From Sphingomonas lycopersici (GTDB lineage: Bacteria > Pseudomonadota > Alphaproteobacteria > Sphingomonadales > Sphingomonadaceae): DNA of 64,000 bases. The stretch spans positions 62,001 through 126,000 of the forward strand of contig NZ_JANFAU010000005.1 of assembly GCF_026130605.1 (NCBI RefSeq), read 5' to 3'. Positions 17,437-25,126 of this stretch are shown in pieces. Each line of letters opens with the position of its first letter. Position 1 is the first letter of the stretch. Position numbers and translations under genes: made by a program. A model generated the notes under the pieces. The model was given only the letters and a program-made list of their open reading frames with translations, made no database searches and was not told the DNA's origin.

Positions 17437-18208
17437 CGTTTCCGCCCTTGGCGCCGAGTTGTTCGCCGCGCTGCGCGGCCGCAACACGGTCGCCCCGCTG
17501 ATCGCGCGCAATCCCGAGCTGACGATCGACGACGCTTATCAGATCTCGCTCGATTTCCTTGCGCGGCGCCGCGCCGAAGGCGAGCGCGTGGTGGGCAAGA
17601 AGATCGGCGTGACGAGCAAGGCGGTGCAGGACATGCTCGGCGTCCACCAGCCCGATTTCGGCTTTCTCACCGATCGGATGGACGTGCCAGACGGGGTGAT
17701 CGACGTGAATGCGCACGGGCTGATCCAGCCGCGCGCCGAGGCGGAGATCGCCTTCATCCTCTCGGCGCCGCTGACCGGTCCGGGGGTGACCGACGCCGAC
17801 GTGCTCGCGGCGACCGCGGCGATCGCGCCGTGCTTCGAGATCGTCGACAGCCGGATCGACGACTGGAAGATCGGCATCGTCGATACCGTCGCGGATAATG
17901 CCTCGTGCGGGGTCTATGTCGTCGGCGAGGCGCGGGTCGATCCACGCTCGGTCGATCTGCCGGGGCTCAAGGTCACGGTGACCAAGAATGGCGCGCCCTT
18001 GTCCGAAGGCTATGGCTCGGCGGTGCAGGGATCGCCGCTCACCGCGGTGGCGTGGCTCGCCAATACCCTCGGGCGCTACGGCGTGACGCTCGATGCGGGC
18101 GATGTGATCCTCTCGGGCTCACTCGTGCCGCTCGAACCGGCGCGCATCGGCGACGTGTTCGTCATGAACCTCGAGGGCGTGGGCAGCTGCACCGCGCGCT
18201 TCGTCTAG
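17429..18208 (+). CDS. hsaE: HsaE-like 2-hydroxydienoate hydratase
   Basis: Vinylpyruvate hydratase family protein of 259 residues. It hydrates 2-hydroxyhexa-2,4-dienoate released by HsaD. GKKIGVTSKAVQDMLG near residues 57-70, and metal-binding carboxylates Glu104, Glu106 (RAEAEIAF) and Glu138 (CFEIVDSR). It starts with GTG inside the end of hsaD. The next pathway enzymes, the HsaF aldolase and HsaG aldehyde dehydrogenase, do not follow; a KstD-like flavoprotein does. Products of this step must therefore be handled by enzymes encoded elsewhere. The related 2-oxo-hepta-3-ene-dioate hydratases are the main alternative, but hsaD coupling favours HsaE. Confidence 0.87.
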   Translation: MADVSALGAELFAALRGRNTVAPLIARNPELTIDDAYQISLDFLARRRAEGERVVGKKIGVTSKAVQDMLGVHQPDFGFLTDRMDVPDGVIDVNAHGLIQPRAEAEIAFILSAPLTGPGVTDADVLAATAAIAPCFEIVDSRIDDWKIGIVDTVADNASCGVYVVGEARVDPRSVDLPGLKVTVTKNGAPLSEGYGSAVQGSPLTAVAWLANTLGRYGVTLDAGDVILSGSLVPLEPARIGDVFVMNLEGVGSCTARFV

Positions 18209-18218
18209 GAGCGCCGGC

Positions 18219-19700
18219 GTGACCGATTTCGCGCCGCACCGCCTGCTCGCGGCAAGCGAGGTTCCGGCGTGGGACGTCGAGACCGAGGTGGCGATCGTCG
18301 GCTTCGGCATCGCCGGCGCCTGCGCCGCGATCGAGGCGGCCGAGGCCGGCGCCAGGGTGACCCTGTTCGAGGCGACCTCGGGCAGCGGCGGCGCTTCGGC
18401 GCTGTCGGGCGGGGAGATGTATATCGGCGGCGGCGGCGGGACCGATGCGCAGCGCGCCGCGGGGTTCGCCGATACGACCGAGGCGCTTGAGGGCTATCTG
18501 ATGATGGCCGGCGGCCCCGATGCCGATCCGGCCAAGGTCAGGCTCTACGCCGCCGAGAGCCTCGACCATTATCAATGGCTCAAGGATCAGGGCGTGCCCT
18601 ACAAGGGCAGCTTCCTTCCCGGCAAAATCATCGAGCCGGCCGAGGACGATACCCTGATCTGGTCGGGCAGCGAGGCGGCATGGCCGTTCGCCGAGACCGC
18701 CACCCCTGCCCCGCGCGGCCATACAATCCAGTGGATGGGCTGGGGCGGCGGGCGCAAGCTGATCGACATCCTCGAAACGCGCGTCCGCGCGCTCGGCGTC
18801 AACGTGCACACCGATGCGCGGACACTCTGCCTCGTCGGCGACAAGGGCCGTGTCGTCGGCGTCGTCGTGCGGATCGACGGCAAGCCGCTTTACGTGCGCG
18901 CCAGCAAGGGGGTGATCCTTGCCACCGGCGGCTTCTGCATGAATGCCGAAATGGTCAGGCGCTACGCCCCCGGCGCGCTGCGCGCATCCGAACCGATCGG
19001 CGAGAACGATAACGGCTCGGGCATCCTGATGGGCATGGCCGCGGGCGGCGACGCGATCCATATGGACGAATTCTTCACCACCTGCCCGTGGATCATGCCC
19101 GAAAGTCTGGTGAAGGGCATTTTCGTCAACGAGCGCGGGCAGCGCTTCATCAACGAGGATTGCTATCACGGCCGGGTCAGCCGGACGATGCTCGACCAGC
19201 CGGGCGAGCGCGTCTTCCTGCTGGTCGACAACGAGATTTTCGGCCGCCCGATCGACCTCGCGCGGATCGAGATCGCCGCGGTCGGGGATAGCTGGGCCGA
19301 GGTGGAGCGCGAACTCGGGCTCCCCGAGGCGACGCTGGCGGCGACGGTGGAAACCTTCAACCGCTACGCCGCCGAGGGGCACGACCCGATCTACCACAAG
19401 GCGCCCGAGTGGCTGAAGGTGCTCGATCGGGGGCCGTTCGCCGCGCTCGAACTCAATTTCAGGACCAGCTTCTTTTCCTTCTTCACGCTCGGCGGGCTCA
19501 ACACCCTGCCGACCGGCGAGGTGCTCGATCGCGCCGGCCAGCCGATCGCGGGGCTTTACGCCGCGGGTCGCGCGACCTGCGGGCTGCCGCGCTGGGGCCA
19601 CGGCTACAGCTCGGGCATGAGCCTCGCCGACGGCAGTTTCTTCGGCCGGATGGCCGGGCGTCGGGCCGCAACGGCGGTCGGCGAAAGCATCGTGCGTTAG
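18219..19700 (+). CDS. FAD-dependent 3-ketosteroid dehydrogenase-like protein
   Basis: Flavoprotein of the fumarate reductase/3-ketosteroid dehydrogenase (FAD_binding_2) group, 493 residues. Dinucleotide motif VAIVGFGIAGACAAIEAAE (about residues 26-44), SGGASALSGGEMYIGGGGG, mid-protein VILATGGFCMN, and a C-terminal GLYAAGRATCGLPRWGHGY followed by SSGMSLADGSFFG. The start is GTG at 18219, 10 bases after hsaE. Members of this group introduce or remove double bonds next to a 3-keto group (delta1 or delta4-5alpha). The hydride-transfer tyrosines of KstD cannot be assigned with certainty from sequence alone. With the relative at 38854-40563 it gives the cluster two such enzymes. Confidence 0.75.
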   Translation: MTDFAPHRLLAASEVPAWDVETEVAIVGFGIAGACAAIEAAEAGARVTLFEATSGSGGASALSGGEMYIGGGGGTDAQRAAGFADTTEALEGYLMMAGGPDADPAKVRLYAAESLDHYQWLKDQGVPYKGSFLPGKIIEPAEDDTLIWSGSEAAWPFAETATPAPRGHTIQWMGWGGGRKLIDILETRVRALGVNVHTDARTLCLVGDKGRVVGVVVRIDGKPLYVRASKGVILATGGFCMNAEMVRRYAPGALRASEPIGENDNGSGILMGMAAGGDAIHMDEFFTTCPWIMPESLVKGIFVNERGQRFINEDCYHGRVSRTMLDQPGERVFLLVDNEIFGRPIDLARIEIAAVGDSWAEVERELGLPEATLAATVETFNRYAAEGHDPIYHKAPEWLKVLDRGPFAALELNFRTSFFSFFTLGGLNTLPTGEVLDRAGQPIAGLYAAGRATCGLPRWGHGYSSGMSLADGSFFGRMAGRRAATAVGESIVR

Positions 19701-19717
19701 ATCGGGGTCACTTATCC

Positions 19718-19796
19718 CCGTTCGCCCTGAGCTTGTCGAAGGGCGGCCCGAACTCGCGAACGGCAGGACGCCCTTCGACAAGCTCAGGGCGAACGG
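19718..19796. repeat. Inverted repeat with perfect 28-bp arms
   Basis: Arms 19718-19745 and 19769-19796, starting CCGTTCGCCCTGAGCTTGTC, are exact reverse complements. A close relative lies at 26308-26389. Second family of dispersed intergenic palindromes. It sits between the hsa operon end and the next SDR and may stop or protect transcripts. Confidence 0.9.
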
Positions 19797-19854
19797 ATTG
19801 TATTTGGACAGGCGCGGCAACGACCGCGCCGACCACGACAGGAGAGCCACAACG

Positions 19855-20607
19855 ATGAAAGGCGTGCGTTTCGATTATGCCGGCGCGGAAGTGCTGGTCG
19901 CGGGCGGTAGCGGCGGGATCGGGGCGGCGATCGCCGCGGCCTATCGCGAGGCGGGCGCCAATGTCACGATCACCGGCACCCGCGCGTCGGCGAGCGATTA
20001 CGACGATCTGGTTCCGGGCTGCGGCTATCGCCAGCTCGATATCGAAAGCGCCGACAGCATCGCCGCGTTAGCCGCCGCCACCGCGCGGTGCGATATCCTG
20101 ATCAACTCCACCGGCATCGCGCTGATGACGATCGGGCTTGACGAATATGAGCCCGACATCTTCGATCGCGCGGTGCGGATGCACCTTACCGGCGCCTATC
20201 GCCTCGCCCACGCCTTTCGCGACAAACTGGCGGCGAGCAGCATCGCCGGCGGCGGGTCGTTCATCGGCATCGCCTCGCTCTCCAGCTTCTTCGGGATCGA
20301 GCAGGTGCCGGGTTACGGCGCGGCTAAGGCGGGGCTGGTGCAGATGATGAAGACGCTCGCGCTCGCCTGGGCCAAGCATCATATCCGCGCCAATGCCGTC
20401 GCCGCGGGGCTGACCGAAAGCAAGATGACCGCCGGGGTCAAGCATATGCCCGAGGTGCTGGCGCCGACGATCGCGCGGACGCCGTTGGGGCGAATCGGCG
20501 TCCCCGAGGATATCGCGGGCGCTGTGCTGTTCCTCACCAGCCCGGCGGCGAGCTTCATCACCGGCCAGACGCTGCTGATCGACGGCGGCTATAGCGTGGT
20601 GGGGTGA
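19855..20607 (+). CDS. Short-chain dehydrogenase/reductase
   Basis: Classical SDR of 250 residues: cofactor turn LVAGGSGGIGAAIA, then INSTGIALM in place of NNAG, active site IASLSSFFGIEQVPGYGAAKAG, and C-terminal SFITGQTLLIDGGYSVV. The ATG at 19855 has AGGAGAG about 9 bases upstream; the frame upstream to 19798 lies partly in the repeat. It opens a five-gene plus operon with the sulfotransferase (4-base gap), alcohol dehydrogenase, DUF1214 protein and CysQ-like phosphatase. A hydroxysteroid dehydrogenase role is plausible; position and stereochemistry are unknown. Confidence 0.85.
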   Translation: MKGVRFDYAGAEVLVAGGSGGIGAAIAAAYREAGANVTITGTRASASDYDDLVPGCGYRQLDIESADSIAALAAATARCDILINSTGIALMTIGLDEYEPDIFDRAVRMHLTGAYRLAHAFRDKLAASSIAGGGSFIGIASLSSFFGIEQVPGYGAAKAGLVQMMKTLALAWAKHHIRANAVAAGLTESKMTAGVKHMPEVLAPTIARTPLGRIGVPEDIAGAVLFLTSPAASFITGQTLLIDGGYSVVG

Positions 20608-20611
20608 CGCG

Positions 20612-21862
20612 ATGAGCGCTTCCCCCATCCGCATCGACGATCTCGCCCGGCCGCGGCTTTCGCCGCTGCTCGAGGAGATGATCGCGCGCGCCGCGCCGCC
20701 CGAGCGGCTGGCCGCGCAAGCCGTGCTCGATGCCGCGAGCGCCGCGACCGGGCTCTCCGATTTCGGCGACCGCGAATTCGTCGCGCGGCTCGATCTATGG
20801 TGCGCCTCGGTCGACGCCGATACCGGGCTCAACCCATGGGGCCGCGCGTCGCTGTTCAACGATTTCATCCGGCTCGCGATCAACCGGTTGAAGGTCGAGG
20901 ACATGATCCGGCGCCAACCGGAAATCCTCGATATCGAGATCGAGCGCCCGATCATCATCGCCGGGCTGCCGCGATCGGGGACGACGCATCTCGTCAATAT
21001 CCTGTCGGCCGATCCGCGGCTCAATTCGATGCCCTTGTGGGAATCGATGCAGCCGGTGCCCGAAGGCACACCGCCCGCCGATCGATCGCAGGACCCGCGT
21101 TTCCTCCAGACCCGGCAATTCTGGGGCGCGTTCGAGGAAGCTTTGCCGCACATGCGCGCGATGCACGAAATGGCGCCCGATCACACGCATGAGGAGATCG
21201 AGCTGCAGAAGATCGATTTCGCTTCCTACGAACTCGAATGGCTCAGCCGCCCGCATGCGTGGCGCGAATATTATCTGACCCACGATCAGACGCCGCATTA
21301 CGCTTACGGAAAGAAGGTATTGCAATTGCTCACCTGGCTGCGCGGGCCGCGCCGCTGGGTGCTCAAATCGCCGCAGCATATGGAGCAGCTCGGGCCGTTG
21401 AAGGCGGTGTTCCCCGACGCGACCCTCGTGATCACCCACCGCGATCCGCTGGCGGTGATCCAGTCGGCGGTGACGATGATCGCCTACGGTGATCGCCTGC
21501 GCCGCAGGGACACCGATCCCCCCGCCACCGCGCGCTACTGGATCGACCGGATCGAGACCTTGCTGCGCCGCTGCGTGCGCGATCGTGCCTCGTGGGGACC
21601 GGAGCGGTCGCTCGACGTCTATTTCGATCGCTATATGGCCGATCAGGACGCAACCCTCGATCGCATCGCCGCGCTCGCCGGGCTCGAACGCACCCCCGAG
21701 GCGCGCGCGGCGATCGACGCTTATGTCGCCAGCCACCCGCGCGCGATGCACGGCAAGGTGGTGTACGATCTCGCGGGCGATTTCGACGTCGATATCGCCG
21801 CGCTGCGCGAACGTTTCGCTTTCTACTTCGACGCTTTCCCGGTGGCGGAGGAAAAATTGTGA
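20612..21862 (+). CDS. PAPS-dependent sulfotransferase family protein
   Basis: Sulfotransferase_3-type protein of 416 residues. The 5'-phosphosulfate-binding loop is PIIIAGLPRSGTTHLVNIL (residues about 113-131) and the 3'-phosphate-binding segment is LVITHRDPLAVIQSA. Such enzymes transfer sulfate from PAPS to a hydroxyl or amine. It is cytoplasmic, with no signal peptide or membrane segment seen. It starts 4 bases after the SDR and overlaps the alcohol dehydrogenase (GTGA). The CysQ-like phosphatase three genes on would remove the by-product PAP. A sulfotransferase within a steroid catabolic operon is unexpected: sulfation of a steroid hydroxyl, or of another acceptor, are both open. Members of this family often have unknown acceptors. 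Confidence 0.85.
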   Translation: MSASPIRIDDLARPRLSPLLEEMIARAAPPERLAAQAVLDAASAATGLSDFGDREFVARLDLWCASVDADTGLNPWGRASLFNDFIRLAINRLKVEDMIRRQPEILDIEIERPIIIAGLPRSGTTHLVNILSADPRLNSMPLWESMQPVPEGTPPADRSQDPRFLQTRQFWGAFEEALPHMRAMHEMAPDHTHEEIELQKIDFASYELEWLSRPHAWREYYLTHDQTPHYAYGKKVLQLLTWLRGPRRWVLKSPQHMEQLGPLKAVFPDATLVITHRDPLAVIQSAVTMIAYGDRLRRRDTDPPATARYWIDRIETLLRRCVRDRASWGPERSLDVYFDRYMADQDATLDRIAALAGLERTPEARAAIDAYVASHPRAMHGKVVYDLAGDFDVDIAALRERFAFYFDAFPVAEEKL

Positions 21863-22890
21863 CCGCGATGATGCCCAGCGTGGCCGTCCACGGCCCCAAT
21901 GACGTGCGGATCGACCAGATCGAAACCCCGGTGCCCGGCCCCGACGATATCGTCGTCCGCGTCGCCGCCTGCGGGATTTGCGGCACCGATCTCGGCTATG
22001 CCCGCGCCGGCGGCCTGCCGGTCGGCGGGACCGGCGCACCGGTGCCGCTCGGGCATGAATTCTCGGGGACGATCGAGGCCGTCGGCAGCAAGGTCAGCGG
22101 GGTCGCGCCGGGCCAGCGGGTCGTCGTCGATCCCACCACGCCGAGCAATTATATCGGCAGCGGCGGCGCGGGCGCCTTCGCCCCGCTGATCCTCGTCCGC
22201 GACATCAGCTCGCAGCCGATGGTCTATCCGATCCCCGACACGCTCGATTTCGAGACCGCCGCGTTGGTCGAGCCGCTGTCGGTCGCGCTCCACGGCGTCT
22301 ATCGCTCGGGCGCCGAGCCGGGCGAGAAAGCGGTGGTATTCGGCGCCGGGCCGATCGGGCTCGGGGTGGTCGCGATGCTGCGCCACAAGGGCATCACCGA
22401 TATCATCGCGGTCGATCGCTCGAACGGCCGGCTCGCCCGCGCCCGTGCGCTCGGCGCGCGCGTCACGCTCAACCCCGATGACGGCGATATCTGGGACACA
22501 ATCGGCGCCGAACACGGCACGAGCGAGCTTTACGGGATGAAGGTGGTCGATACCGACCAGTTCATCGAGGTGTCCGGCGCGCCGCCGGTGATCCCCGCGG
22601 TGCTCGCCAATGCCCGCTTCCACGCGCATCTCACGGTGATCGCGGTGCATCATCAGGATGTGCCGGTCAATTTCGCGCTGGTGCTGGCGAAGGAGATGCG
22701 GATCACCACCGCGATGGCCTATCCGACCGAATTCGCCGAGGTGGTCGATATCCTCGCGCGCGGCGCGATCGATACCACAGCTTTGGTCAGCCACCGTTTC
22801 GACTTCCGCGATTTCACCGAGGCTTTCGCCACCGCCGCCGATACCGAACGTGCGGCGAAGGTTCTCGTCACTTTCGGAGAAGCAGCATGA
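21859..22890 (+). CDS. Zinc-type alcohol dehydrogenase (MDR) lacking the structural zinc site
   Basis: Medium-chain dehydrogenase of 343 residues. Catalytic-zinc ligands are present in ACGICGTDLGYA and PLGHEFSGTIE, and the NAD fold carries VVFGAGPIGLGVVAML. The four-cysteine lobe that binds structural zinc in this family is missing: where it should lie the sequence reads VVDPTTPSNYIGSGGAGAF. The start is GTG at 21859, overlapping the sulfotransferase stop; the frame upstream to 21592 is a shadow. The stop overlaps the next gene (ATGA). It may oxidise a steroid alcohol within the sulfotransferase operon. L-threonine or sorbitol dehydrogenase relatives are the nearest named families. Confidence 0.82.
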   Translation: MTAMMPSVAVHGPNDVRIDQIETPVPGPDDIVVRVAACGICGTDLGYARAGGLPVGGTGAPVPLGHEFSGTIEAVGSKVSGVAPGQRVVVDPTTPSNYIGSGGAGAFAPLILVRDISSQPMVYPIPDTLDFETAALVEPLSVALHGVYRSGAEPGEKAVVFGAGPIGLGVVAMLRHKGITDIIAVDRSNGRLARARALGARVTLNPDDGDIWDTIGAEHGTSELYGMKVVDTDQFIEVSGAPPVIPAVLANARFHAHLTVIAVHHQDVPVNFALVLAKEMRITTAMAYPTEFAEVVDILARGAIDTTALVSHRFDFRDFTEAFATAADTERAAKVLVTFGEAA

Positions 22891-24095
22891 GCGCCGAACA
22901 ACGCCTCCTCACCGGCCGCGCGTGGGACGATTTCTGCGACCAGCTCAAACTCGCCGGGCGCGCGATCGATCGTTTCGGCGACGAGCCCGACGCGCAGGAT
23001 CGCGCCGAATTCTACCGCTTCCTCACCAGGCTGGTGCGCAACGGCTGCGAGCGCTTCGTCGAGAATTGCGAGCCCAACCGGCCGCGGCTGCGCGACGTGC
23101 CGTGGCGCTCGACGATCAATTTCCAGAGCCCCGATCAGGATCATCTGCTCTGCGAATTCGATGAAGCGCGTGAATATCGCATCACCGGCAATCGCGGCAC
23201 CGTGCCCTATTTCGTGATGGCGGCGTGGAACGCGCCCATCCCGCGCGATCATGCCGCGCGCGACTGGGCGGGCGAGGGCTTTGCCGCGCTCGCCGATTTC
23301 GACGTCACCCGGCTCAACACCACCGGTTTCCTGCAGAGCGACGCGATCGATTTCGACGCCGAGGGAAATTTCGAAGTGTGGGTGGGCGGCGCCGAGCGCG
23401 CGCGCAACTGGCTGCCGCTGACCGCCGACAGCTGCGGGCTGCTGATCCGCATCGTCCACCTCGATCGCGCCAATGAGCGCGAACCGGTGATGCGGATCGA
23501 GCGCGTCGACGGCACCGCCTCCTCCCCGATCGCCCCTGCCGATGTGGCGAGCGGGCTGGCCAAGGCGGGCAATGAGGTGCTCGGCTATGTCGAGCTGGTC
23601 CGCGCCTGGTGGCAGGAGCGGCTTGCCGACCTCCCCAATATGCTCCGCTTCTCACGCAATCTCTATCTCTCGAACGGCGGGGTCGCCGATCGTCACCACG
23701 CCTTCGGGACGTGGCGGATCGAGCCGGATCAGGCGCTGGTGCTCAGCTTCACCCCGCCCGAGACCGAAACGTGGATCTTCCAGCTCTGCTCGATGTGGCA
23801 GGAGAATCTGGACTGTTACGAGGACGGGCTGGGGTACGTGAACAAATTGCGCGCGCATTACGAGCCCGACGGCTCCGTGCGGATCGTGGTTTCGGCGACG
23901 CGCCCCGCGCTCGACGGCGGCAATTGGGTGCCGACCTGGGGCCATGTCCGCGGGGGGATGAGCCTGCGGCTGATCAAGACCGAAACCCCGCCGCCGGTCA
24001 CGGTCCATTTAGTCCAAGTGGAGGATTTGGCGCGCGAAGGCTGGGGTTATCTCGACAATGCACAAGCGCTGATGACTGGAGAGGTAACCGCCTGA
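22887..24095 (+). CDS. DUF1214-type conserved protein
   Basis: Protein of 402 residues without recognised catalytic motifs. The C-terminal half has the beta-rich DUF1214 look: LSNGGVADRHHAFGTWRIEP, ALVLSFTPPETETWIFQLC, and the end motif VSATRPALDGGNWVPTWGH. No signal peptide or membrane helix. Its start overlaps the alcohol dehydrogenase stop (ATGA) and its stop overlaps the CysQ start by one base, so it is firmly part of this operon. DUF1214 proteins recur in catabolic clusters of proteobacteria and actinobacteria with no established reaction. I do not assign a function; a carbohydrate-like binding fold has been suggested for the domain, but this is family lore, not visible here. Confidence 0.7.
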   Translation: MSAEQRLLTGRAWDDFCDQLKLAGRAIDRFGDEPDAQDRAEFYRFLTRLVRNGCERFVENCEPNRPRLRDVPWRSTINFQSPDQDHLLCEFDEAREYRITGNRGTVPYFVMAAWNAPIPRDHAARDWAGEGFAALADFDVTRLNTTGFLQSDAIDFDAEGNFEVWVGGAERARNWLPLTADSCGLLIRIVHLDRANEREPVMRIERVDGTASSPIAPADVASGLAKAGNEVLGYVELVRAWWQERLADLPNMLRFSRNLYLSNGGVADRHHAFGTWRIEPDQALVLSFTPPETETWIFQLCSMWQENLDCYEDGLGYVNKLRAHYEPDGSVRIVVSATRPALDGGNWVPTWGHVRGGMSLRLIKTETPPPVTVHLVQVEDLAREGWGYLDNAQALMTGEVTA

Positions 24096-24922
24096 TGACC
24101 GACACCCATGCCCTGTCCTGCGACGCCGAGCTCGCCGCGCAGATCGCCGAGACCGCGGGCCGCCTGTTGCTCGATCTGCGCGACAGCGGGCTGATCGCCG
24201 GCAAGGCGCTCGGCAAGGCGGGCGATCTCGTCGCCAATGCCTTCATCCTCGAAGCGCTCAAGGCGCAGCGCCCCGACGACGGCGTGCTCTCCGAAGAAAG
24301 CGTCGACGATCCGGTGCGGCTGGAAAAGTCCCGCGTGTGGATCGTCGATCCGCTCGACGGGACGCGCGAATATTCCGAAGGCCGCGGCGACTGGGCGGTG
24401 CATATCGCGCTGGCGATCGACGGCGCGCCGGCAATCGGCGCGGTCGCGCTGCCGGGGCAGGACCTCGTGCTGCGCACCGATGCGCCGCCCGCCGATCAGC
24501 CGCGTCCCGAACGCGTCCGCCTGCTCGTCAGCCGCACCCGCCCGCCCGCCGAGGCGGAGGCGGTCGCCGCAGCTCTGGGCGCCGAATTGGTGCCGATGGG
24601 CTCGGCGGGTGCCAAGGCGATGGCGGTGCTGCTCGGCCAGGGCGACATCTATCTCCACGCCGGGGGGCAATATGAATGGGACAATTGCGCCCCCGCCGCG
24701 GTCGCGCTCGCCGCGGGCTATGAGGCGACCCGCATCGACGGCGCGCCCTTGCGCTACAATAGTGCCAACCCCAGCTTGCCCGATCTGTTGATCTGCCCCA
24801 AGCACCTCACAGCCCGGGTGCGCGCCGCGCTAGGGTCTAAACTCACTCAGGACAACGCCGTGACGGAGCGGATTTTGGTGCCAGGCAAGGAGCAAGGAGA
24901 GAGCGATGCTCATGCATCGTGA
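24095..24922 (+). CDS. cysQ: CysQ-like 3'(2'),5'-bisphosphate nucleotidase with a tail from an inserted element
   Basis: Inositol-monophosphatase-fold enzyme of 275 residues. Lithium-sensitive phosphatase motifs: DDGVLSEES (Glu67), WIVDPLDGTREY (Asp85, Asp88) and QYEWDNCAPAAVALAAG. CysQ hydrolyses PAP, the by-product of PAPS-dependent sulfotransferases, which fits the sulfotransferase three genes upstream. The ATG at 24095 is preceded by GAGAGG and shares a base with the preceding stop. The normal domain ends near residue 245 (LTARVRAAL). The last 30 or so residues, beginning GSKLTQDNAVTER, are encoded by the 268-bp element at 24832-25099, which has replaced the native C-terminus. Activity may survive because the motifs are intact. 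Confidence 0.8.
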   Translation: MTDTHALSCDAELAAQIAETAGRLLLDLRDSGLIAGKALGKAGDLVANAFILEALKAQRPDDGVLSEESVDDPVRLEKSRVWIVDPLDGTREYSEGRGDWAVHIALAIDGAPAIGAVALPGQDLVLRTDAPPADQPRPERVRLLVSRTRPPAEAEAVAAALGAELVPMGSAGAKAMAVLLGQGDIYLHAGGQYEWDNCAPAAVALAAGYEATRIDGAPLRYNSANPSLPDLLICPKHLTARVRAALGSKLTQDNAVTERILVPGKEQGESDAHAS

Positions 24923-25099
24923 CCGACGCGCGACGCCGCATGGCGCCAAAAGCCGCCCGCCCCGAAGGGGTCGCCCGGAGAAGCCCGCTGGACGGCGTCG
25001 CTTGCTTGCGCGTAGCTATTGCTACGCGTCTGCGCTGCGCTCCTTGCCAGCGGGCTTCTCCGGACGATCACGACGCTGTCCTGAATGAGTTTAGACCCT
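24832..25099. mobile_element. MITE-like insertion with 23-bp imperfect terminal inverted repeats
   Basis: Both ends read inward AGGGTCTAAACTCA, then after one mismatched base TCAGGACA on the left (24832) and the same on the complement from 25099. It is 268 bp with no transposase gene. Inside is a second perfect inverted repeat, arms 24975-24991 and 25047-25063 (CCGGAGAAGCCCGCTGG), enclosing a smaller CGCGTAG/CTACGCG hairpin. It interrupts the 3' end of the cysQ gene and forms the leader of the next gene. No clear target duplication is visible (CGCT on the left, GAAA on the right). Confidence 0.75.
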
Positions 25100-25126
25100 G
25101 AAACAGCAAGAAAAAAGGTCCGCTGC

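Noticed and set aside
24832..25099. The element considered as a complete insertion sequence
   Set aside because: At 268 bp it has no transposase frame of credible length; the small frames inside are low-complexity. A MITE or decayed fragment is the better description.
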